A stretch of 64,000 bases of DNA. Origin: Adiantum capillus-veneris (taxonomy: Eukaryota > Streptophyta > Polypodiopsida > Polypodiales > Pteridaceae). Positions 11,386 through 21,518 of the stretch are shown here, piece by piece. Made by a program: the position numbers and the translations under genes. The notes beneath the pieces are model-generated. The model searched no databases and was not told the DNA's origin. It was given only the letters and a program-made list of their open reading frames with translations. The first letter of the stretch is position 1. The number at the start of each line of letters is the position of its first letter. The stretch covers positions 85,549,721-85,613,720 of the forward strand of contig CM043956.1 of the NCBI GenBank assembly GCA_014529385.2. The letters are read 5' to 3'.

Positions 11386-12529
11386 ATGAAGTCATGCAAA
11401 CACCGGTGATAGGTATGCAAAATACAAAAAATTCAACCTTTTTGTACTTAATTGTATGCACAATTAAAAACATGTGGCGCTATAGTAACCTTATACTTAC
11501 ATTAAAAACACATTCGAGTTAGCGAGAAAACTAGATTGGTTGCATCAAACAATCTCCAGATCTTCAAACATGAAGCAATAGGCTTTTTGCCACATATACA
11601 TGCAACTATGTTGTGAGAATGAATTACAACCCACCCTTGTATGTGCAAGCCCAAATATCCAAAGAGGGAATTTAGCCATATATGCAACCTCATATGTTGC
11701 CACAATTCCACCCTTGTACTCTTACCTTTGTACTAGACAATGCAACCTTAGGATGCTTCTTGCTAAACACTAGGCACATGTGATGGTGGAAGACAGATGA
11801 AAGCTTGCCACAAGCTTGCCAAATTCCAACTAAGATTTGCATCAAGTGTATCTCGTTATCCATACCATGCTCCCACTTTACATGTCCCATAGCATCCTTT
11901 AACATGTGGGCTCTACATCGTCCACAATCTTTGTCATATGCTCACAAAGGCAAGGTACATGGCTATCTAGCACGAGTCGATGCACAAGGACATCTCACTT
12001 GGTAGACTAAGGATCTTGGATCGCAACCATCTTGTTTCCTTTTTACACTTAGAGACTTTATAAAACATATATCATTGACTTGTGCTAGATATCTTACAAC
12101 TTTCGTTGATAGGGCCAACTAATGCGGCCTGTAAATCTTGATTCATTAACCATGCACTAGAAAGGAAAAATCAGGATCTTTGTTTCTCCTTTTATTGGAA
12201 TGTTTTGTTGGGTGATAGATGACTTATTGTCATTGATATTGGGGCCTATGGAGAGGTAATGATGCTCTATCTTTACTGATAGGCATTCCAAGCGCCCTAC
12301 TGACATTGCATGTTGGGGGTTGAGGAAGTCCTTGCTAAAAGAAACAATTGTGTTGTAGCACGTGATGTATCCCAAGAGTTGGGTGTGATGGAAAACTTGC
12401 ACGTGTGTGGAGGAGAGCACAATTGTGGTGTTGGTTTAGACCCACTCGGCCATATAACTGTGCTTGATGCTTTAGAATTTCAAGTTCATGCTGCCTCTAT
12501 CTGACTCAAGTAGCAACATTGTTTGAGAG
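11386..12529. repeat. Unit X, copy 1 (dispersed 1.1-kb duplicated segment)
   Basis: Highly similar to 14587-15377 (copy 2, shorter) and 30900-32290 (copy 3). Marks include ATGAAGTCATGCAAACAC at the start, an ACCCTTGTACTCTTACCTTT stretch near 11708, and CACTCGGCCATATAACT near 12444. Minus-strand open frames at 11690-11905 and 11502-11711 are partly preserved between copies (HMLKDAMG, VKWEHG, KKHPKVALS), suggesting an old coding exon. I cannot assign it to a family. Plus-strand 12310-12504 is an open 64 codons not kept open in the other copies. Confidence 0.7.
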
Positions 12530-12857
12530 CTCAAAAAGAAACATTGTGTGTGTGTGTGTGTGTGTGTGAGTGAGAAAAAGAGAGAGAGAGAGAGAGAATT
12601 ATAATTGAAAGGGAAGCCCAAATTTCTTGAGGATTGCTTTAGTCACACAGAGTGAGAGAGAGACAGAGGGAGAGAGTGGATATTGGAATGATACAGGGAA
12701 TAACACTTTTGAGGATTGCATTAGTCACATTCTCTCATATTGTACAATTGAATGTATTTACATGCATTCACAGGCGGAGGTCAGAACCTTTTTGAAAAGG
12801 ACGTGGATCCAGCCAGTCTCTCAGGGGAGGGCGAGGAGAGAGGTAGAGCGCCACTAG
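12530..12857. repeat. Duplicated 3' end of the BYPASS1-like gene plus microsatellite
   Basis: Near-identical to 33118-33430. It starts at GAGCTCAAAAAGAAACATTG, runs through a (TG)n(AG)n tract (12547-12596), and ends with the complement of the last codons and 3' flank of the BYPASS1/ROH1-like gene (LVALRLSLLALP-like C-terminus; here 12857 back to about 12815). The rest of the gene is absent, so this is a gene fragment carried by segmental duplication. Confidence 0.75.
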
Positions 12858-14060
12858 ATTTTTTCCTCCGGTTGTTTTCTATCCCAATTATCATCTAAAC
12901 AGTCCAAACATCTCGCATAATTGCAAATGAACATTGTTGTGGTAATTCTTATTTTCTCATCGAAGAAGAAATTACAAACGCTTGAATATGCATAAATAGA
13001 GCGAGCCTAACAATATTTGTAGTAATTGAATACTTGAGGGACTTTTGTATATCTTGAAACAACCCATTCCTCAAGCTTTCACTAGTTTGGGACGTTGGCA
13101 AAGACCAACGTCCCAAACTAGTGAAGTGGCAAACGAGGCACACGACCCTAGCCAGATGATATTTGGGGTTCCAAATATGACATATCATAAAAGAATATTC
13201 CATTATCTGCTGGAATCTCCTTGTGCGATCTTCCTTGGTAAATTTTTTCACCAATGTATGCATGGAAAGCATCAAAAATCCCAACTATGCTCTCAACTGG
13301 TTGCCAGTCTGTCCTGTTCGATGCATAAATATTTGTAGCATGTCAAACATGATATCAACCATAAGCCTTTGGAAATAAACATGCACTGAATGAGATATTT
13401 GCTCAAAATACCATACAGCTGGGTCCATGTTGTGTCAAACTAGGAGGAGATTTAAGTCTGCATGTTAGAAAGCATGTTATATGAGGATCTCTTTCACCTG
13501 CTTTCTTTGTGCACACACTTTAAACTCTTTAACTTGACCCTTGAAAGCCTCCACAAAATCATTGCGTCGCCTCCTCGTCTGCAATAGTACCCAACTCTTG
13601 ATAGTCATTCTAGATGGTATCCACGATTGATCATCTGTAGTATAACTATTAAAAATGGTAACAGAGTCAATTGTAGTGCTAGGCCTTTGAGAGGTAGTCA
13701 TGGTGTGCACTAGAACCGATAATAGATTTAATGAAAATATGAAAAAGGGAAGAGAGTTTTGAGAGGGAAGTAGAGTTACTGAAAGTTAAATTTGGGCTGG
13801 AGCATAGATACTGGATAGAGCCTTCAATGCAAGTTTTGAAATTCTTTGGTACAAAGTTAGTACAGTTTACAAAAAGTACGCTTTGAAAGTGTGACATTAT
13901 ATAATTTGAATAACGAAATTTTTGTTTTCCTTATTTTCTCAACGAGTCTCACTCTAAAATACTGATTTTCAAAGTAACATTAGCCTCTTCCTCATTGGTT
14001 GAGTGCCACTCTCTCTACTGAAAGGCCCAGAAGTGATTCCAAAGTTCTCCTGATGTTTCA
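12858..14060. other. Non-coding or unassigned stretch with one perfect hairpin
   Basis: No recognisable gene. A minus-strand frame at 13710-13477 reads TSQRPSTTIDSVTIFNS and a basic QTRRRRND segment, of no family I know. The hairpin at 13078-13125 is listed separately. Confidence 0.45.
13078..13125. repeat. Perfect 21-bp inverted repeat, 6-nt loop
   Basis: TTCACTAGTTTGGGACGTTGG (13078-13098), loop CAAAGA, then the exact reverse complement (13105-13125). It is not followed by a T-run, and no small-RNA gene is recognisable. It could be a tiny foldback footprint or a palindromic protein site. Confidence 0.9.
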
Positions 14061-14185
14061 AATGAAAAAATGAACTACAGTTGGGATTTAGTGCGGGATT
14101 TTAACCTTAGAAGCAAAAGCTCAAAGAGTGATTTATATGAAAGTTCAACAAGCAGTTGATGATTGTTGTGACTCTGGAGATGATT

Positions 14186-14240
<55 letters not shown>

Positions 14241-14345
14241 AGAATAAAGGGTAGCCCAAATTTCTTGAGGATTGCTTTAGTCACAACAAAGAGTGAGTGA
14301 GAGAGAAAGAGAGAGAGAGAGAGAGAGGGAGAGAGGGAATTTTTA
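14061..14345. repeat. Duplicated segment with (TG)n(AG)n and (GA)n microsatellites
   Basis: 14063-14230 matches 36480-36672: both read TTGGGATTTAGTG, TTAGAAGCAAAAGCTC, GTGATTTATATGAAA, then (TG)12(AG)12. A further GA-rich tract follows at 14290-14335. No gene. Confidence 0.75.
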
Positions 14346-14507
14346 TAAGAGGTCTAAAACTAACCATACAATACCAAATCTAGATTTAAGTGCATGCTTT
14401 GCAAAGAGATTGAAATGGCCACAATGTGGAAGATAGTTTTTTTGTTCATGCAATTTTTGGGTTGTGTGGTTATGTCTAGAATTGTCATAGGAAAACATGT
14501 CTGGATG

Positions 14508-14929
14508 TTTTTGATGCTTGGTGCATGTTACTTTGAAGGTGAATCACCAAGGTGTATAGATATAAAGTCTATATACAAATAAATATGGATGAAGTCATGC
14601 AAACACGGGTGATAGGTATGCAAAATACAAAACATACAACTTTTTTGTACTTAATTGTATGCACAATCAAAAACATGTGGGGCTATAGAAACCTTATACT
14701 TACATTAGGAACACATTACTTTTTGATGCTTTGTGCATGTTAGTATGAAGGTGAATCACCAAGGTGTATGGATATAAAGTCTATATACAAATAAATATGG
14801 ATGAAGTCATGCAAACACGGGTGATAGGTATGCAAAATACAAAACATACAACTTTTTTGTACTTAATTGTATGCACAATCAAAAACATGTGGGGCTATAG
14901 AAACCTTATACTTACATTAGGAACACATT
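14508..14929. repeat. 212-bp tandem duplication inside unit X
   Basis: 14508-14717 and 14720-14929 are almost identical direct repeats, each starting TTTTTGATGCTT and ending ACTTACATTAGGAACACATT. Few differences (e.g. TACTTTGAAGG/TAGTATGAAGG) show a recent duplication. Unit X copies 1 and 3 have a single copy. Confidence 0.9.
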
Positions 14930-15377
14930 GAAGTTAGCGAGAAAACTAGATTGTTTGCATGAAAAGATCTCTATATCTTCAAACATGAAACAATGGGTTT
15001 TTGTTCCACATATATGTAGCTAATGCTGTGAGAATGAATTACAACCCACCCCTGCATGTGCAAGGCCAAGTCTCAAAACAGGGCATGTAGCCATAAATGC
15101 CACCTCATATGTTGCCACAATTCCACCCTTGTACTCTTACCTTTGTACTGTACAATGCAACCTTAGGATGCTTCTTGCTAAACACTAGGTACATGTGATG
15201 GTGGAAGACACATGAAAGCTTGCCAAATTCCAACTAGGAGTTTCATCAAGTGTATCTCCTTATCCATGCCATGCTCCCACTTTAGATCTCCCATATCATC
15301 CTTTAACATGTGGGCTCTACATCATCCGCAACCTTTGTCATATGAGCACAAAGGCAAGGCACATGGCTATCTGGCAC
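14587..15377. repeat. Unit X, copy 2 (truncated)
   Basis: Runs parallel to 11386-11975 from ATGAAGTCATGC to GGCACGAGT, then switches at about 15378 into copia-B leader sequence, while copies 1 and 3 continue with CGATGCACAAGG. It lacks the copia-B LTR at its left edge and reads AATATGG there, which may show the unfilled site. Confidence 0.7.
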
Positions 15378-15554
15378 GAGTATTGCCTACAGTGGAAACG
15401 AAGACCGAAATGAGCCTGAATCAAAATCTGAGCAGACTAGGCTCTTTGAGCTTCCCCAAAAAAATTTCCGGCCTGCAAACGCTCACCAAAGCTCATAGAA
15501 ACCGGAGAGAGTAAGCAAGCGTGTGCTTGAGCTACTCGCGACTAAGCCCGGGAG
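15378..15554 (-). repeat. copia-B leader fragment
   Basis: Matches 10965-11130 of copia-B (GTGGAAACGAAG, GAGCAGACTA, CTAAGCCCGGGAG). It continues after the copia-A insertion at 30643-30671 with GACGCAACCTGCTCTAATA and then the LTR, so copia-A landed in a copia-B leader. The last five bases, GGGAG (15550-15554), are the copia-A target duplication. Confidence 0.85.
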
Positions 15555-15697
15555 TGTTGGAGCTATATATGGCTCACTCTACTAAACTTGGTCTCACCTA
15601 TATATTTGTATCTTGTCCTCAATATGAATCAGTCTTTGGGAGCGTATATGGTGTGTCTCTTGTCTCGTCTCTCTCTCTTTCTCTCTACATCTCAACA
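15555..15697 (+). repeat. copia-A 5' LTR (143 bp)
   Basis: TGTTGGAGCTATATATGGCT to CTACATCTCAACA. It carries a TATA-like CTATATATGG near its start, a second CCTATATATTTG at about 15598, and a CT-rich tail. It is short for a copia LTR. Confidence 0.95.
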
Positions 15698-15709
15698 TGG
15701 TATCAGAGC
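15698..15709 (+). promoter_or_regulatory. copia-A primer binding site (tRNA-iMet)
   Basis: TGGTATCAGAGC follows the 5' LTR with no spacer and matches the standard copia primer site complementary to initiator methionine tRNA. Confidence 0.92.
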
Positions 15710-16466
15710 GGTAACGATCACGCGCCGATTCAATTCATGGTGACACAACAGTATGTGTATGCGATTCGCATGTAAGATTCAAAATTGCTACAAATTTTAT
15801 TTTTGAGCGTTGATTCTTGTTAATTGTGGTTGTTTTGTATTAAGAATAATATGATTAGTGTTTTATGTGGTGTTTATTTCTAATCAATCTAATCGTTGAT
15901 TACGTTTTCTTGTTGATGACACCCTGAACTTCATCTCAATTTTTCTTGTTGTTCTGCTCAAAATTTGGAGAAACGGGAAAAGCGCAATGGAGCATAGCAC
16001 AATGGCACTTTTCATCCAAAACTTGTTCGTCTCCTCGAGCTCTTCGATTTGAGTTCTAGGTTTGCGTCAATCGGAGTTCGCAGCAGAAAGTTATGCTGTT
16101 TTTACTGCAATTGAGCTTGACGCAGCTTTCTTCGTCCTACTTCTTCGTGAAGCGTCCACGATCGTTTTTCTTATTTTGGCGTTAACTTTTTCGAGAAGAT
16201 TTAGCTTTTTGCTATTCGTATTGTGGCCGTCAATCTTGCGTCTCACGCCACTCTATTTTGAGGACTCGTTTATTATTAACGTCTCCTTTACCCTGCCTTT
16301 TTTGGGTGACGTCTCTCACATCTTTGGACGTTCCTTGAGCATCCTTCTTACATTTATCATTGACAGAACGCAGTACTCATATCTCTCTCATTCTCAAATG
16401 CGGCCTTCACCATATATGGTGTGCAGATTCTGCGATCTTATCTTACACGTCTTCTCGCAACAAGAT
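15710..16466 (+). other. copia-A untranslated leader
   Basis: About 750 bases between primer site and gag. The gag frame stays open back to about 16062 but without an early ATG apart from 16397, so I place the start at 16467. No other structure recognised. Confidence 0.6.
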
Positions 16467-17627
16467 ATGGCTATGAATATTCTCGTCAATGGCTTTCCTT
16501 CTGGCCAGCATTCCGTTCCTCCTTTCCAAGGTCAAGGATTCCCAGGCTGGAAAGCAAAGATGTTGTTAATTCTTGAAGGCGATGAACTCTCCGATGTTGT
16601 TCTTGGAAATCGTGTTTGTCCGCCTCAACCTGTTGATACGGATAATGATAACGTTCTTATCACTGAAGGACCTATATTTGAAGATTGGAATGTTGCCTAT
16701 ACGGATTGGCAACGACGTGATAAAGCAGCTCGTCGGTATATTCTTTCTGCTCTTACTGATTCCCTTTTGCTTGATATGTATGAACTGCCTACTTCCCACG
16801 ACGTATGGAAGTACCTTATTGCAAACTTTCAGAAGAAATCTGTTACAGAAATACTTTATTTGAGAGGGTTGCTTAACAAGTTACAATATGAAGTTGGTAC
16901 TGCCATGACGGGACATATTGAATCTTTCAAATCTATTATTAATCAACTTGCTGCTGCCGATGATCCTGTTCCACAAAAGCAACTGATTACACTTCTCCTT
17001 GATACGGTGAAGGACTCTTCTTATGATAACATTGTTACTATTCTCTCTAATAAAGATGGTCTTGATTTCGACCAAGCCTGCATGTCTTTAATTGAATACC
17101 CTCAACGTCAAGAACGTCGGAATGCTGGTCACGATACAGCTATGATTTCACAAGAGGAGACTGAGTCACAATAGATGGAATGTGCTTTTTATGCTCGAAG
17201 GCGTCCATTTCAACGAGGAAACCGCAGAGGTGGCCGTCGCGGTAATATTTTCTCTCGTCTCAAATTTCCTAATAAGCAATGTTCTTACTGCAATAGAAAT
17301 GGCCATACTGAAGATGATTGTTGGGCACGTCAATATGATGAAGAACACAATATTACCATAAAACAACCACATTTATCTAGAGACTCTTCTTCTTCTTGTT
17401 GTGAATATTGTGGACGATCTGATCATCCCACTCATATGTGCTATAAGCGTCGATTCGACACAGATCGGAATAGAGCATATGCTACTAAACATCGAAACAA
17501 CATTGTACCAGAAACAAGTTGCGTCCTATGTTCAGTTGCTCCAGAGAGAATACTTCATGTACGTGATGGATCACTTTTTATTGTCGATTCTGGTGCTACA
17601 GGAAATATGACATATCAGTCTAAGTGA
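16467..17627 (+). pseudogene. gag: copia-A Gag and protease start
   Basis: The capsid/nucleocapsid polyprotein start. ATG at 16467 begins MAMNILVNGFPSGQ. A UBN2-type Gag domain follows (PGWKAKMLLILEG, WQRRDKAARRYILSAL, SHDVWKYLIANFQKKS). After an in-frame TAG at 17172-17174 come an Arg/Gly-rich stretch and two zinc knuckles, CSYCNRNGHTEDDC and CEYCGRSDHPTHMC, then the protease active-site motif IVDSGATGNMT. A TGA at 17625-17627 follows. All segments are in one frame. The TAG sits in CAA-TAG-ATG and the TGA replaces a likely Trp codon, so both look like point mutations. The UAG position between Gag and nucleocapsid could in principle be read through, but the other stops argue against that. Confidence 0.85.
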
Positions 17628-18491
17628 CTCCATAATTATCATCCACTGCCAGTTCAACGTGTTGTTTATCTTGCTGATGATACTACTTGTCAAGTAAAGG
17701 GTATTGGAGACTTATATCTTGGTACCTTATCTTCTTCCAGTCGAATTTTGCGAGGAGTATTACATGTACCAGATCTTCAACGTAATCTTCTTTCAGTTGC
17801 TAGACTTGTTGATCTTGGTCTGTTTGTTGGATTTGATCATACCAAATGCCGAATTGAGAAAGATGGACATACTATAGCCACTGCTCCTCGAAACGGTAAT
17901 TTGTTTGAACTCTCTCTTAACGATGCTGTAGCAAATATTGTCACTACTCCAGGTGATCATGATTGCAAAGTATGGCATCACCGTTTTGTTCATGCTGATT
18001 TCTCAAAACTCCTTGATCTTCAACGTCGTGATCTTGTCCATGGCATGGATCTTAAAGCCCATCCCCATATGGGAATTTGTGAATTTTGTGCTCTTGGGAA
18101 ACACAATCGTAAACCCTTTCCTCTTTCAAATACAACTCATTCTCATGACATATTGGATCTTGTTCATACTGATATATGTGGACCTCTACCTTCTTCGAGA
18201 TCACAATATCGCTACTTCATTACTTTCATTGATGATTTCTCAAGGTATACGAATGTATTTCTACTTAGACAAAAATCTTAAGCCTTATCTGTTTTCAAAC
18301 AAATCCACAAGGCTGCAAAACTTCAAACTGGTCGTCGCCTTAAGAAGCTTCGTAGTGACAATGGAGGCGAATATGTTTCTCGAGAGTTTGTGAGTTACTA
18401 TGTTGACAGTGGAATTCATCATGAACACACTATTCCATATTCGCCTCAACAGAACGGTGTTGCTGAACGAAAGAATCGCACTATTCTCAAT
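17628..18491 (+). pseudogene. pol: copia-A protease C-term and integrase, 5' part
   Basis: In the same frame as gag. It contains GVLHVPDLQRNLLSVARLVD (end of protease), VWHHRFVHADFSKLL and CEFCALGKHNRKPF (pre-integrase HHCC zinc finger), HTDICGPL (first catalytic Asp), FITFIDDFSRY (second Asp region), SDNGGEYVS, and [19 protein letters not shown] (catalytic Glu region). A TAA at 18279-18281 breaks it. The Ty3 element enters right after AAT at 18489-18491, and the next codons resume at 27862. Confidence 0.92.
18487..18491. repeat. Target-site duplication TCAAT, left
   Basis: TCAAT here and at 27857-27861 flank the Ty3 element exactly. Removing the element and one TCAAT rejoins the copia-A integrase codons. 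Confidence 0.95.
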
Positions 18492-19066
18492 TGTGCGCTC
18501 CTTGCCGCACTGTCGAAGCAAGGGACTTGCCAATACACCGTATGCGAGCCACAAACGGCTCCAAGCACACAACAAGCCTAAACTAGCAAGCTCAAGGAAA
18601 CAAAGGGTGTGTCACTCACCGCTCTACGCTCGCCTTCGTGGTGGATTCCTCGCCGCGATGAAGAAGAAGCTGCAGTCGTGCCGCGCTCAACCGCTTCGAT
18701 GCCGTCGTGCCTTCCTAATGCTCGATCGCACACACACTCTCCCTCTCTCTTTCTCTCTCTCTCACACACACAAGGAGGTGAAGAAGAAGAAGATGGAGAT
18801 GGAGCAAGAGCACTCTTCAATTGCACAAATGAGAGAATGAGTAAAAATTAGGTTTAGTTGGCTTTTATAGGAGCTCACCCCATTCACACTTGGGCGCCCA
18901 TGCTTAACCAACTAATCCCTTGAATGTCCAAGTTAAAGTGCGCCTCTCATCGGCGATCACTCTACCTTTCCCTATTGGTCCGACAAGCCCGGTACCTGAC
19001 TCTACCAAATACATAATACACGTCCGTCGTAGGTGATGGGGTGTCCATGTGCCGTGAGGGTTAACA
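18492..19066 (-). repeat. Ty3-type element 3' LTR (575 bp)
   Basis: On the plus strand it reads TGTGCGCTCC to GGTTAACA. It contains a TATA box (minus CTATAAAAGC, 18861-18870) and CT/CA-rich tracts near 18735-18775. Short open frames on both strands across the LTR are not genes; they also occur in the other LTR. Confidence 0.95.
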
Positions 19067-19069
19067 TGT

Positions 19070-19079
19070 CCCCCTTCCT
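19070..19079 (-). promoter_or_regulatory. Polypurine tract of the Ty3-type element
   Basis: Minus-strand AGGAAGGGGG, three bases before the 3' LTR start, as needed for plus-strand DNA priming. Confidence 0.8.
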
Positions 19080-20411
19080 GATGTAGATTCCGTCCTCGGA
19101 AGCTATTGAGTTGAAGCTGGGTCGTCGAGGTGGAAGAGCATTTGAGATGAATGTCCTTAGCCTTCTTCAGTCACTGCAAAATCAAACAACATTGGCACAG
19201 TAATGGCATTCTCTTAAAAAGCATATGCAGTTTTAGGTAGACAAATTGATTGGTAAAAGAATTTCAAACAATTTGTTAGCAATGAACATTAAATTGCAAT
19301 GTAATCAAATGCATAAACAGATGTAAAGGCAAAAAATTAAACAAGTCTGGGGTCGCTAATTTGACGGTCGAAAGGCACTAGAGATCGAATATTAATACCA
19401 TGGGTAAGCTTCTTAATTTTCTGTGGTCAATTAAGTTGTTTAATCGCGAGAGCCAAGTATTCATGTTCGAGGGCTGACTAGAGGCTATACCTAGAAAACT
19501 TTGTAGTTAAGCTACCATAAAAGGAATTTCTCATGAAATCATCGCCTGACTGATTACTTTTTCTTTGACCCCCCAAAGTCTTTTCACACTGATTCAATTT
19601 TGAAGTGGGTGCTTATTTTGTATGCCTTGGGTTTTTTGCTTCTCAAGGAAAAGCGCCCACACTGGGAACCTCTAGGGCTCTAGTACCATAGGCAATCAAG
19701 TGAGTGAAGTACCAAATCAAGCCGAGATTTCTCTTCCAGCGTAAGATTTTACATTGTGGCACTTTGATTTTTTGTTTGTTCATTTTCAGCATTTAAATTT
19801 TGTAACTTTGGGGGGTCATATAACATTGTTACACTCCCCAGGCTCATCACATTAGTAAACTCCCTTTATAATACTTACGCTAAAGGTCAATAGGGTTAAG
19901 CCCACTAGAAAGCCCTAGTACATTTCATACAATGCTGCCTAAATCGGATTAAGAACCTAAGTAACCATTGCTTATTAGGAAGGCATTCCCCATGGTATTA
20001 AGAGAAGATTTCTAATACCTAGCTTGGTCAAACTAGCTTAGTCGTACTGCTTGATTTTTAAACCTAGACAAGTGATTATGACAAAACATTACATTGAATT
20101 AAATGTTTGATACTAAGCAAATGCACTGAATATTATGCTACCAATCACAATCAAAGTAGACAATCATGGATGCAAAAAGATAACGGCAATGCTAATGGAC
20201 AAGAAACACCTGTTTGTGTTGATGGTCGTGCTTGATTTGAAGGTTCCATGAAGGTCCAAATCCTATCAATAGCAACACGCTCCTGTACACACTAGGAAAC
20301 AAAAGGAATACCTCCAGGAGCCACATCAGTGGGAAAAATTAAAACTCCTAAAAAACAAACTCAAAACACAATCTAGACCCCTAACCTACCTATCTGTCAC
20401 CCCTTTTAGAA
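19080..20411 (-). other. 1.3-kb non-coding 3' region of the Ty3-type element
   Basis: No open frame with recognisable content. This is where a normal Ty3 element would carry the end of pol, but no integrase or RNase H motif is readable in any frame. Confidence 0.6.
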
Positions 20412-20834
20412 TCAAGGAAAAAGGATATTATATAAACCGGGTGGCCACCCTAAGGCTAGGCCTCTATCCTCATCATCTAGATAAATAAAATCGTTGTCCG
20501 TGAGGCCATAGTCTTCCTCGGTCTCTATTAGTTCCTCTTCATCATCCTCTTGTGCAAGCATGCTAATCAAGAACCTCGTGATGCGTGGATACTCATCTTG
20601 TGCAAAAGAATAAGCATGTGCCATTGGAGACACATTCGCTACTGGGTAGGGATCACTAGTTAGCCATAGACGTATCAGCCATTCTAACTCCTCAAAATTT
20701 CTCTCACATGCAAGGCTCTCTATCAAATCCCATTCGCAAGAAAGTATAGGGTAGCATACGTAGAACACTTGAGGAAAAGACAAAGGGTACCTTTCATCAA
20801 AAATAGAAGTGCATGCCTCTGGTGAAGTAGCCAT
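20412..20834 (-). CDS. Acidic accessory ORF of the Ty3-type element, unknown function
   Basis: An intact 140-codon frame, chosen from the ATG at 20834-20832 (an upstream TTG at 20843 is not needed). The protein has aromatic-rich N-terminal text (SFPQVFYVCYPILSCEWDLI), a middle FEELEWLIRLWL, and a strongly acidic stretch (QEDDEEELIETEED) before an aromatic C-terminus. No transmembrane segment or signal peptide is evident and I recognise no family. It lies downstream of its own TATA-like sequence (21006-21016) and follows the protease region. It has no disabling change, unlike the gag-protease part. It could be a captured gene or an element-specific protein. Confidence 0.55.
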   Translation of the reverse strand: MATSPEACTSIFDERYPLSFPQVFYVCYPILSCEWDLIESLACERNFEELEWLIRLWLTSDPYPVANVSPMAHAYSFAQDEYPRITRFLISMLAQEDDEEELIETEEDYGLTDNDFIYLDDEDRGLALGWPPGLYNILFP

Positions 20835-21003
20835 TTCTGACAAGACAGATAGATTTGGTTAGGCCTTTAAAACATAAGAGTTGTTTTTGTGTGTTGCTTG
20901 AATTGACACGGTGAATTTGGACTTATATGTAAGATCTGATAGGGTGCTCTCTCATTGCTAGGCGCTCTTGCTCTTTACTATTTTTGTTTTTTTGTGAGTA
21001 TAA

Positions 21004-21112
21004 GGCTATATATATACATTCCCTAAGATCGGAGATTGAGAGGTCAGGGAAAAAGGTTGAGAGGGAAACAAATGAATGATGACTGTCAGCCAACACTCCC
21101 CCCTTCCTTGGG
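21004..21112 (-). promoter_or_regulatory. Internal polypurine-like tract, LTR-like start and TATA box
   Basis: On the minus strand AAGGAAGGGGGGAG (21099-21112) is followed at once by TGTTGGCTGACAG and, about 80 bases on, GTATATATATAGCC (21004-21017). This copies the layout 'polypurine tract, TGTT, promoter' found at a real 3' LTR boundary, and resembles the element's own ATCTACATCAGGAAGGGGG boundary. It may drive the accessory ORF or mark an ancient recombination between related elements. Confidence 0.45.
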
Positions 21113-21116
21113 TAGA

Positions 21117-21491
21117 TCATACCGTTTGAAATGAGCTTGTCACCCTTTGAAACCAATTGTTCCAGTTGGTAATAGGTGAGGATTTTAACCAATAGTTTTC
21201 GATCGCCCTATGCGTTTCATCTAGTTGCAAGGGTGGTAAGGTACTCTCCCATGATTTTATTTGCAACGTTGTTGTAGGTGGTGAGCTTACCCCGGAAGGT
21301 GCAAACTCTTTCGTGCTTGTATGGATATGTACAGTGGTAGGTGGAGGTTGTGTCGAAGCTTCTATTTGCGTATAGGAACTACATGAAGAGCAAGAAGCTT
21401 CATTTGATTTCCCTGTTCCTGAGCTAGGTGGAACAAATCGTTCTTTCTTTGGTACCCAAACTAGCTCTAGAACGGGTGTGTAACATTCCAT
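21117..21491 (-). pseudogene. C-terminal extension of the Ty3-type gag-protease ORF
   Basis: In the same frame as the protease ORF upstream, separated only by a TAG near 21517. It contains LELVWVPKKERFVPP, which echoes the repeated Trp-Val-Pro-Lys motif of the preceding ORF (TYKWVPKASL, RWIPKRLL, QIWVPKRK), then a Ser/Thr/Pro-rich stretch. It ends at the internal polypurine-like tract. Function unknown. Confidence 0.5.
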
Positions 21492-21518
21492 GATTTTTTC
21501 CTTTCCGCGATTTTCAAT

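Noticed and set aside
13045-13338. 97-codon frame over the 13.08-kb hairpin
   Set aside because: Half of it is the palindrome read through both arms (SLGRWQRPTSQTSE), so it is not coding.
17169-17177. Programmed UAG readthrough between Gag and nucleocapsid of copia-A
   Set aside because: The context is not a known readthrough signal and three further stops of similar kind break the same frame, so random mutation is simpler.
18578-18851. Open frames inside the 575-bp LTRs (repeated at 27368-27641)
   Set aside because: Overlap on both strands, occur in both LTRs, and cross the promoter and leader; no protein family.
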